A stretch of 5,428 bases of DNA from Acidobacteriota bacterium (GTDB lineage: Bacteria > Acidobacteriota > Blastocatellia > Pyrinomonadales > Pyrinomonadaceae). Where the stretch lies: assembly GCA_029862725.1 (NCBI GenBank), contig JAOTWT010000245.1, positions 1 through 5,428 on the forward strand, read 5' to 3'. Below are positions 1 through 5,428 of this stretch, in pieces. The first letter of the stretch is position 1; each line of letters begins with the position of its first letter. Made by a program: the position numbers and the translations under genes. Under the pieces are notes generated by a model. That model was not told where the DNA came from. It saw nothing but the letters and a program-made list of their open reading frames with translations, and ran no database searches.

Positions 1-1
1 C

Positions 2-637
2 GGAGACAGCGGCGGCACAAACGAAGATCCCGGCGGAGTGGTCGACCGGAAAATGGAAGCGCTTGTTTATTCGTTCATGCGAAAGATCGCAAAAAACGAC
101 AAACGTCCGTATCTGACAACAGGGAGATTTAACGAAGTTATCGGCCGGGCGAACCGATACCGGGGCTCGGCGGCTCTGGCCGCGAATATCAGGAGTGCTT
201 CGGCAAACTCGGCCCGTATCGGCAAGCTAGCCTCCGACAACAATTTGCAGCCGCAATTCCTGGCTGCCGCGGCGATTGCGGGATTGGGAAACAGCTCTGG
301 CAACGTTGCCGCCAAGGCGGAAGAAATGGTCGGGACACTTGACCGGCTGACGATCGTACTCGGTAACGAGCTCGCGGACGACGCCCTTTTGGTTATCGCC
401 GCGTATGACGAGGGCAAGGCCGGCAACAATTTGAAGATGCGGGACCGGCTCGCCGGCCTCGCCAAGAAGAATCCAACCGCCAGTTCCCGGGAAATACGGA
501 CAATTTGGTTCCTGCAGGAAAAGGGCGAAATTTCGGCAAGCCAATACGATTTCGCGTTGAACTTCCTGGCGGTTGGAACGATTACGCAAAACCCCGCAGA
601 ATTTGGCGTCAAGAGTGGGGCTCTCAAACTGGAATAG
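2..637 (+). CDS. C-terminal part of an unrecognised protein with a helical, possibly transglycosylase-like region (5' partial)
   Basis: The frame is open from the first bases of the window to a TAG stop, so this is the last 211 residues of a longer protein. A GTG at 38 and an ATG at 53 are in frame, but neither has a spaced ribosome binding site, so I treat the true start as lying before the window. The first 12 visible residues are rich in Gly, Asp and Ser and look like an interdomain linker. The rest is Ala-rich and probably all-helical. Around residues 74-138, a segment with LQPQFLAAAAI followed by AAYDEG is spaced roughly like the helices and the AAYNxG segment of soluble lytic transglycosylases. 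However, Ala/Gly sit where the catalytic Glu-Ser would be expected, so an enzyme activity is doubtful. A conserved-looking tail (IRTIWFLQEKGEISASQYDF) ends the protein. It is probably co-transcribed with the cysteine-cluster gene 9 bases downstream. The reading frame is secure; the fold assignment is a weak inference. Confidence 0.75.
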   Translation, partial: GDSGGTNEDPGGVVDRKMEALVYSFMRKIAKNDKRPYLTTGRFNEVIGRANRYRGSAALAANIRSASANSARIGKLASDNNLQPQFLAAAAIAGLGNSSGNVAAKAEEMVGTLDRLTIVLGNELADDALLVIAAYDEGKAGNNLKMRDRLAGLAKKNPTASSREIRTIWFLQEKGEISASQYDFALNFLAVGTITQNPAEFGVKSGALKLE

Positions 638-640
638 GTG
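636..640 (+). promoter_or_regulatory. Ribosome binding site of the cysteine-cluster gene, overlapping the upstream stop
   Basis: AGGTG lies 5 bases before the ATG at 646 and shares its first two bases with the TAG stop (635-637) of the upstream gene. This decides the start at 646 over the in-frame ATG at 505, which lies deep inside the upstream coding region. It also suggests translational coupling of the two genes. Confidence 0.6.
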
Positions 641-645
641 CAGAA

Positions 646-1422
646 ATGAAGGAAATCGACGAATGGGTAACGGGTAAGGTCACGATTTCAATCGGAGGTG
701 CTCCGGTCGACATGCAGATGACCGTTCCGGCGACGCCGGTAACGGTAAGGAGAATGCTTCCGGTTTTCCGCCAGATGACGAATTCTTTCGTCGGCGTAGG
801 TGTCGGTGCGGCGGAAGCAGATGGCAAATCGATTTCCTGCAAGGCTGGCTGCGGCGCCTGCTGTCGCCAGCCAGTTCCAGTTTCCGAGGCCGAGGCGTTT
901 GATTTGGCGGAACTTGTCGAAAATATGCCTGAACCGCGCCGAAGCGAGATAAAGGCCAGATTCGACAAGGCATTTGGGCATTTTGCGGAAAAAGGCTGGT
1001 TCGCGAAACTGGACGGGGTTGCGGAGCTGGACAAGGAGATTCGCCATGAGGTTGCCCTCGACTACTTTTCCGAGGGGATCGCCTGCCCGTTTCTGGAAGA
1101 TGAAAGCTGTTCGATTCACGAAGTCAGGCCGGTCGCATGCCGCGAGTATCTCGTCACATCGCCTTCCGAGAACTGCTCGAATCCAACCGCCGCCTCAATA
1201 GACATGGTACCTATCCTCGCGAAGCCCTCGACCGCTTTATGCGCGATAACGCAGTCGAAAACTAAAGGAACGAGCGTAAAATTTGTGCCTTTGATCACTG
1301 CGCTCGAAATTGCGAGGCAATATGATGAAGATACGACCGAAAAAACAGGCGAATCGTGGATGGCGGACTTCTTTTCCGAGCTGACACATAGCGAAATCCC
1401 GGGTCGCGAAAGGGACGTATAA
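646..1422 (+). CDS. YkgJ-family cysteine-cluster protein (putative Zn/Fe-binding)
   Basis: This is a soluble 258-residue protein with no signal peptide or membrane helix. Two cysteine groups identify the family. The first is C65, C69, C72 and C73 (C-x3-C-x2-CC), followed by a Pro/Glu-rich segment (PVPVSEAEA). The second is C147, C155, C165 and C177, including CPFL, CSIHEVRP and ACREY, the typical second half of the CxxCxxCC domain. C199 is an additional cysteine. The family is presumed to bind zinc or an iron-sulfur cluster; related cysteine clusters occur in the FliB-type lysine methylase, but most members have no assigned reaction. About 60 residues, probably beta-rich (KVTISIGGAP, MQMTVPATPVTV), precede the first cysteine, and about 80 residues follow the core. 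The start at 646 is chosen for its ribosome binding site and its position just after the upstream stop. The gene sits just before the T6SS genes but is separated from them by an AT-rich gap, so a role in secretion is not shown. Family call firm, function unknown. Confidence 0.88.
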   Translation: MKEIDEWVTGKVTISIGGAPVDMQMTVPATPVTVRRMLPVFRQMTNSFVGVGVGAAEADGKSISCKAGCGACCRQPVPVSEAEAFDLAELVENMPEPRRSEIKARFDKAFGHFAEKGWFAKLDGVAELDKEIRHEVALDYFSEGIACPFLEDESCSIHEVRPVACREYLVTSPSENCSNPTAASIDMVPILAKPSTALCAITQSKTKGTSVKFVPLITALEIARQYDEDTTEKTGESWMADFFSELTHSEIPGRERDV

Positions 1423-1498
1423 TTTTATCCGGATTTAATGTAAAACTTTTAATATTTACTATTTACGACGAACGCTTTACTATTACGATCTACCGATT
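1423..1498 (+). promoter_or_regulatory. AT-rich intergenic region, likely promoter/operator of the tss operon
   Basis: This is the only sizeable gap upstream of tssK, and it is about 28% GC by hand count, far below the flanking genes. Possible -10 hexamers are TAATAT (1450-1455) and TACTAT (1457-1462). The second has a poor -35 candidate, TTTAAT (1434-1439), at 17-base spacing. No consensus pair stands out, so the promoter call rests mainly on composition and position. An 8-base palindrome ATCCGGAT (1427-1434) and a short TAAAA-C-TTTTA inverted repeat (1441-1451) are present. Neither forms a GC-rich hairpin with a T tract, so no intrinsic terminator is seen after the cysteine-cluster gene and readthrough into tssK remains possible. 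Confidence 0.4.
1455..1490 (+). repeat. Imperfect direct repeat, TTTACTATT(T)ACGA, two copies 21 bp apart
   Basis: Copy 1 is TTTACTATTTACGACG (1455-1470) and copy 2 is TTTACTATTACGATC (1476-1490). They match over TTTACTATT and ACGA with a single one-base length difference. Their starts are 21 bp apart, about two turns of the DNA helix, as expected for two protein molecules bound on the same face. Copy 2 ends 8 bases before the tssK ATG. A third, inverted partial copy (AGTAAAT, 1502-1508) overlaps the first codons of tssK. The repeat is plain in the sequence; a role as an operator is inference. Confidence 0.5.
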
Positions 1499-2854
1499 AT
1501 GAGTAAATACCGGAAAATTGTCTGGAATGAGGGCATGCTATTGACTCCTCATCATTTTCAGCAATGGGACAACTATCACGAAGAACTTCTGAATTCGCGT
1601 TTCAGGGCGGCGGCTCCGTTCGAGTACGGGATCCTCGATCTTCAGGTCAACCGGGAGGCCATCACCAACGGCGATTTCCAGGTTACAAACTGTCACGCCG
1701 TGCTTCCGGACGGGTTGCTTGTAAACGTTCCCGATGCTGGAGGTGTACCGGACATGAGGCCGGTAGGAGACCATTTTCACGCGGAACAGGAAAAGTTGGG
1801 AGTTCATCTCGCGATTCCCGCGCGAAAGATCGGCGAGGCGAATTTTCAGGCTAACGGCGCGGAACCCAGTAAAAATTTACGCTATCTACAAGAAGGCGCG
1901 CTTGTTAAGGATGAAACGAGCGGTACCAACGAACAGCCGGTCGCTTACGCCAAAAGTAACCTTCGTATCATCTTTGACGACGAATTGCGCGATGGGTTTG
2001 CGTCGATAAAGATCGCCGAGCTCGAACGAACCCCAACCGGACAGCTAAAAATATCGGAGGATTATATACCTCCGGTACTGAGATCTTCGTCCTCGGAATG
2101 GCTTGTCAACATGATGCGCCAACTCGTCGAAGTGCTTATCTCGAAAAGCAGTTCGCTTGGTGAGCAGCGGCGGCAAAAAAATGCCTCGCTGGCTGACTTT
2201 ACGACCTCCGAAGTGGCCGTATTTTGGCTTCTTCACACGATAAATGCCTCGATTCCGACAATGTCGCATTATTTTCGTTCGCCGCTGCTGCACCCTGAAC
2301 GTTTGTACCTGGAGATGGCGAAGATCGTCGGGCAGCTGCTTACTTTTTCGACCGAGGAACATCCGAAAGACATAGTAAAGTACGATCATGACGACCTCTA
2401 CGGCACCTTTAGCGCGCTGAACGCGCAGCTTCGCGACTTGCTCGAAACAGTGATACCGAGCCGCTGTGTTCCGATACCGCTCGAGAAAACGCGCGAGACT
2501 CTCTATGTCGGGAGAATCGAGGACGAGAGGCTTTTCAAGGATGCTGCTTTCTATCTCGCCGTGAAGTCGAAAATACCCGAGTCGAAATTGATCGAAGGCG
2601 TTCCGCGAATCGTCAAAATCGGATCGCGTGATGTGATCGACACGATTATCGGTTCAGCCCTGCCGGGTGTTGTGCTGACGCATGCCAGCCCGCCGCCGGC
2701 ACCGATCCCGACGAGGGTCGGGTTCCAGTATTTTATGCTCGACACGATCGGTCCGTATTGGGACGGCATAAAGGGTTCGAAGGTGATCTCCGTGTACGCT
2801 CCCGACGAACTCCCCGACGAAGAAGTGGAAATGTATGCGGTAAAAGGCAAGTAG
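1499..2854 (+). CDS. tssK: T6SS baseplate-membrane connector TssK
   Basis: At 451 residues the length is typical of TssK, the cytoplasmic trimer that joins the T6SS baseplate to the TssL/TssM membrane complex. The N-terminus carries the family signature (IVWNEGMLLTPHHFQQWDNY, residues 7-26). The helical middle contains HYFRSPLLHPERLYLEMAKI (257-276) and LLTFS (280-284). The C-terminal domain, the part that contacts TssL and TssM in studied systems, runs from about 320 and has the hallmark ALPGVVLTHASPPPAPIP (387-404) followed by GFQYFMLD (408-415). All expected blocks are present, so the gene looks intact. The ATG at 1499 is supported by the conserved N-terminus lying right behind it. No Shine-Dalgarno sequence is visible upstream. 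It is the first tss gene after the AT-rich gap and is followed after 24 bases by tssL. It is also known as VasE/ImpJ. Confidence 0.97.
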   Translation: MSKYRKIVWNEGMLLTPHHFQQWDNYHEELLNSRFRAAAPFEYGILDLQVNREAITNGDFQVTNCHAVLPDGLLVNVPDAGGVPDMRPVGDHFHAEQEKLGVHLAIPARKIGEANFQANGAEPSKNLRYLQEGALVKDETSGTNEQPVAYAKSNLRIIFDDELRDGFASIKIAELERTPTGQLKISEDYIPPVLRSSSSEWLVNMMRQLVEVLISKSSSLGEQRRQKNASLADFTTSEVAVFWLLHTINASIPTMSHYFRSPLLHPERLYLEMAKIVGQLLTFSTEEHPKDIVKYDHDDLYGTFSALNAQLRDLLETVIPSRCVPIPLEKTRETLYVGRIEDERLFKDAAFYLAVKSKIPESKLIEGVPRIVKIGSRDVIDTIIGSALPGVVLTHASPPPAPIPTRVGFQYFMLDTIGPYWDGIKGSKVISVYAPDELPDEEVEMYAVKGK

Positions 2855-2878
2855 GGCGATCAGATGTATGGATAGTTT

Positions 2879-3562
2879 ATGAGTGACCGACGTTCGAGCC
2901 AAAATAGTTTATTGAGATTCGCCGGGCCGGTATTTGACCTCATTCTCAGGTTGAAGGCTGGAATCGTCCAGCCCTCGAACAGCCTCAGGCCGAAGGTCGC
3001 AAAACTCCTGGACGAATTCGAAAAACGCGCTGAACGTTATCGTTTTAATCACAAGGTCGTTCGAGTTTCAAAATTTGCGTTGGCATCGTTCGTCGACGAG
3101 ACGGTGCTGACGAACAACTTCCCGCTCAAGGACGAATGGGAAAAATATCCTCTGCAGCTCGAGTATTTCGGCGAGCAACTGGCGGGCAACAAGTTTTTTG
3201 ACAAACTCGAAGCGATGCTCAGGCAAATGAAAGTGACCGCGGATGCAGTGGAGATTTATTACGTTTGTATGCTTCTTGGTTTCAAGGGACGTTACGGCGT
3301 CTACGAGCAGGACAAACTGATCTCGATAATGCAGAAGACGGCAAATGCCCTTGTGAAGGCCGGAAAGATCGTGCCGACCGAGCTATCCCCGAACTGGCTT
3401 GCGAACGATCAACCGAAACCGCCCAAGAAGAAGGGGATGCCGGTCTGGGCTAAGGTTTCCGCCCTTGCCGGGCTGGCGGTGGCGGTAGTTATTTATATGG
3501 GAATGATGCTGGTTTCGATCAGTTATCTACGAGATGCGATGGAAAAATTGTTGTTGTCATAA
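2879..3562 (+). CDS. tssL: T6SS inner-membrane protein TssL (DotU family), short form without peptidoglycan-binding domain
   Basis: This 227-residue protein has the DotU/TssL layout: a cytoplasmic helical domain, then one C-terminal membrane helix. Family motifs are ALASFVDETVL (67-77), YFGEQLAGNKFFDKLE (96-111) and YYVCMLLGFKGRYGV (127-141). A Pro/Lys-rich linker (PKPPKKKGMP, 179-188) leads into a hydrophobic span at about 190-216, leaving only about a dozen periplasmic residues. There is no OmpA-like peptidoglycan-binding domain, so anchoring to the cell wall would have to come from another protein or be absent; many TssL proteins are of this short type. In the T6SS, TssL binds TssM and TssK in the inner membrane. 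An in-frame TAG (2873-2875) two codons before the ATG excludes longer forms in this frame. Upstream there is only a weak GGA (2870-2872), not a good ribosome binding site. Gaps to tssK and tssM are 24 and 70 bp. Confidence 0.96.
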   Translation: MSDRRSSQNSLLRFAGPVFDLILRLKAGIVQPSNSLRPKVAKLLDEFEKRAERYRFNHKVVRVSKFALASFVDETVLTNNFPLKDEWEKYPLQLEYFGEQLAGNKFFDKLEAMLRQMKVTADAVEIYYVCMLLGFKGRYGVYEQDKLISIMQKTANALVKAGKIVPTELSPNWLANDQPKPPKKKGMPVWAKVSALAGLAVAVVIYMGMMLVSISYLRDAMEKLLLS

Positions 3563-3632
3563 GGATTGGCTTCGCAGCTGGATATCGTAAAACAAGGGTC
3601 CGTGGCGCGGGTCGATTGTGCGTCGTTGATTT
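3563..3632 (+). other. tssL-tssM intergenic gap with no recognisable signal
   Basis: This 70-base spacer contains no Shine-Dalgarno sequence near the tssM ATG, no terminator hairpin with a T tract and no convincing promoter. An open frame from 3566 runs through it into the start of tssM in another phase, but its product has no family features and I regard it as chance. Confidence 0.5.
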
Positions 3633-5428
3633 ATGAATCTTCAGTACTACTTAAATCAGTTCAAATTCCTGCTTGGCTTTGGCGGGCTGATGACGATTTA
3701 TGGTGGCGCCGGTTTTCTCGTTTTTTATTTGGGCAAGTATGCGGGAATCCAGACCTCCACCCGGGTAGTGATAATTGTACTGTTGCTTTTGACCATGCCG
3801 TTCGTCCTGATCGGCGGGTACCTCGTCAACCGAAAACAAAAGAAAAAGGAAAAAGAAGCGGCTGAGAGTGAGGGAGCGGCCGAGGGCGATGTGGCCCCGG
3901 ATGCGAAGAAACCTGCCGCACCGAGCGGAAATTACGCCGAGTTATCGGGAGGCGCCGATGAAGTCGTTACGTTTCTAAAGGGTTCGAATCTGGGTGCGTC
4001 AGGAAAAGACTCGGTTTATTCACTTCCCTGGTATTTGGTAATCGGTGCCCGCGGAAGCGGAAAAACCTCGCTTGTTCTCAGTTCCGGTCTCAATTTTCAA
4101 AGTCTCCCGAGCCAAAGACAGTCTGAATTGAATCTGATCAGGCCGACCAAACAGGTCGATTGGCGTGTCACCGGCGACGCCGTATTTATCGACAGTGGCG
4201 GACGCTTTCAGACCGAACCCGATCTCGACGAGTGGTCATCGCTTGTCGATACGATCAAGAAACACCGGCCCAAAAGACCCCTCGACGGTTTGTTGCTAAC
4301 GGTCAATACCGAGCACCTGCTGCAGGCCGATGAAAGCGAGATCGAGGCAAAAGCGAAGGCGATCCGCGACCGGCTCGACGATGCCTCGAAACGGCTAAAA
4401 ACAAGGTTTCCGGTATATCTGGTGTTCACTCATGCGGATGCCATCGAGGGATTTCGTGACTCGTTTTCGGTCTCAAAGAAAGAAGGCGAGAACCTGGTCT
4501 GGGGATCCACGATCCCACTTGAGAAAACGGAAAATGCGCAGGCCCTTTTCGACAGCGAGTACGAAATTCTTCAGGACTCGGTGATGAAGCGGCGTCTGAT
4601 CCGGCTTTCGGCCCCCTTTTCACCGGTCCGTCAACTCAGAATCTTTAACTTCCCTCTTCACTTCGGTTCAGCACGCCGTAAACTCGGCAGTTTTGTAAGC
4701 ACACTATTCCGCCCGAATCCCTTTAGCGAAAGTCCTTTCTTGAGGGGATTTTACTTCACGGCCGCACCGCCGAACCTGCAAAGGGGACGTGGGAAACCTG
4801 GAAACATCCCTAAAACACTGGGCGAATCTTATTTCTCAAAGAAATTCTTTCGTGATGTGGTATTGCGCGACAAAGACCTCGTCAGGACGTTTCATGAACA
4901 CCGCCAGAAACCGCCAATCCTCGGGTGGGTCCTGACAACGCTTGCGACGTTGTCTGTGATAACGCTCCTCGGTGTTTCCGCACTTTCGCTCTACAACAAC
5001 AAGAGGCTCGTCGAGGATGCGGCGGCCAGCGGCGAAGATGTCCTGAGGATGGTGCGTGCCGACAAAGAGAAAGACATTACCAAGAAATCGGAGGAAGATG
5101 CCCAACAGGAAATAGACAAGCTCGAGAGACTGCGGCGCGAGGTCGCAAGGCTTGACGACTACGAGCGCGACGGCCCGCCGCTTTCATACCGCTTCGGGTT
5201 TTATTCAGGTTCGAGAATTTTCCGCGAACGGCTCTTGTATATCTATTACGTCGGTGTCGAAAAACGCTTTCGTCAGCCGACGCTTGCGCGGCTACAGAAG
5301 GAACTCGAGGCGTTTTCCAGGACTTCCCTGATTTCGGCCGGCACCCTTACATCCGAGCAGGAAAAAGTCCTCGACAGGCACTATGATCTCCTTAAGGCGT
5401 ACCTGATGCTGACGACCGAGTACAAGGA
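3633..5428 (+). CDS. tssM: T6SS inner-membrane protein TssM (IcmF family), N-terminal half, cut by the window end
   Basis: The frame stays open to the window end, giving 598 residues; TssM proteins are usually 1100-1300 residues, so about half is missing. Two N-terminal membrane helices (about 14-34 and 44-63) are followed by a charged Lys/Glu/Ala-rich linker (66-105) and a cytoplasmic P-loop domain. The Walker A motif is GARGSGKTS (138-146), preceded by LPWYLVI. The Walker B/G3 position reads FIDSGGRF (185-192) and the G4 position reads FTHADAIEGF (265-274). Further family blocks are KKHRPKRPLDGLLLTV (209-224) and RGFYFTAAPP (371-380). A third membrane helix (about 428-452) leads to the periplasmic part, which includes a charged, probably helical stretch (475-510) and PPLSYRFGFYSG (515-526). 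TssM forms the trans-envelope channel with TssL and, usually, the lipoprotein TssJ. An in-frame TGA (3627-3629) two codons before the ATG fixes the start at 3633; a later ATG (3690) would cut the first helix. No Shine-Dalgarno sequence is visible. Confidence 0.96.
   Translation, partial: MNLQYYLNQFKFLLGFGGLMTIYGGAGFLVFYLGKYAGIQTSTRVVIIVLLLLTMPFVLIGGYLVNRKQKKKEKEAAESEGAAEGDVAPDAKKPAAPSGNYAELSGGADEVVTFLKGSNLGASGKDSVYSLPWYLVIGARGSGKTSLVLSSGLNFQSLPSQRQSELNLIRPTKQVDWRVTGDAVFIDSGGRFQTEPDLDEWSSLVDTIKKHRPKRPLDGLLLTVNTEHLLQADESEIEAKAKAIRDRLDDASKRLKTRFPVYLVFTHADAIEGFRDSFSVSKKEGENLVWGSTIPLEKTENAQALFDSEYEILQDSVMKRRLIRLSAPFSPVRQLRIFNFPLHFGSARRKLGSFVSTLFRPNPFSESPFLRGFYFTAAPPNLQRGRGKPGNIPKTLGESYFSKKFFRDVVLRDKDLVRTFHEHRQKPPILGWVLTTLATLSVITLLGVSALSLYNNKRLVEDAAASGEDVLRMVRADKEKDITKKSEEDAQQEIDKLERLRREVARLDDYERDGPPLSYRFGFYSGSRIFRERLLYIYYVGVEKRFRQPTLARLQKELEAFSRTSLISAGTLTSEQEKVLDRHYDLLKAYLMLTTEYK

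Noticed and set aside
505..645. Longer version of the cysteine-cluster protein starting at the ATG at 505
   Set aside because: This 47-residue extension lies wholly inside the upstream coding region in another frame. The ATG at 646 has a spaced AGGTG, and the family domain does not need the extension.
67..1119. Several long open frames on the minus strand (for example 67-627, 624-1034 and 688-1119)
   Set aside because: They mirror the + strand genes, show no family motifs and overlap well-supported coding sequence, so they look like codon-bias shadows.
1427..1451. Short palindromes after the cysteine-cluster gene (ATCCGGAT; TAAAA-C-TTTTA) as a terminator
   Set aside because: The arms are 4-5 bases long with no realistic loop, and there is no GC-rich stem followed by a T tract, so an intrinsic terminator is not supported.
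2864..2875. Four-codon mini-ORF (ATG TAT GGA TAG) between tssK and tssL
   Set aside because: It could act as a tiny upstream ORF just before tssL, but such short stretches arise often by chance and nothing else supports it.
3566..3865. A 99-codon + strand frame covering the tssL-tssM gap and the start of tssM
   Set aside because: Its translation has no recognisable features and it overlaps the conserved membrane-helix region of TssM in another phase.
4105..5428. Possible frameshift or broken tssM, because no complete reading frame is seen
   Set aside because: Manual translation from 3633 is open to the last base and keeps family motifs in order throughout; the gene simply runs past the window end.

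Overview
The window reads as a run of five co-directional genes on the + strand of a Gram-negative bacterium. The core is part of a type VI secretion system (T6SS) locus in the order tssK - tssL - tssM. These encode the baseplate-to-membrane connector and two inner-membrane proteins of the membrane complex. Two other genes lie upstream. The host cannot be named from this window. Moderate GC, mostly non-Shine-Dalgarno starts and the divergent T6SS sequences would fit Acidobacteriota or a similar non-proteobacterial phylum, but this is a weak inference.

Region by region: 2-637 is the 3' part of a gene that begins before the window. Its helical C-terminal region distantly resembles a lytic-transglycosylase fold but shows no catalytic glutamate. 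Nine bases on, 646-1422 encodes a YkgJ-type cysteine-cluster protein (putative Zn/Fe-binding). Its ribosome binding site overlaps the upstream stop codon, so these two genes look translationally coupled. A 76-bp, strongly AT-rich gap (1423-1498) follows. It holds an imperfect direct repeat with a 21-bp period and is the best place in the window for a promoter or operator. tssK (1499-2854), tssL (2879-3562) and tssM (3633 to past the window end) follow with gaps of 24 and 70 bp, consistent with one operon.

How the genes work together: TssK links the T6SS baseplate to the cytoplasmic parts of TssL and TssM. TssL (DotU family, one C-terminal membrane helix) and TssM (IcmF family, three membrane helices, a cytoplasmic P-loop domain and a large periplasmic part) build the envelope-spanning channel. 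No sheath, tube, spike, effector, immunity or TssJ gene is visible here; these would have to lie outside the window. The most unusual points are the repeat upstream of tssK, altered nucleotide-binding motifs in TssM, the consistent lack of a good Shine-Dalgarno sequence in front of the three tss genes, and the unexplained upstream gene pair. I see no tRNA, rRNA, CRISPR array, insertion sequence or clear intrinsic terminator. I found no evidence of a wholly new system.
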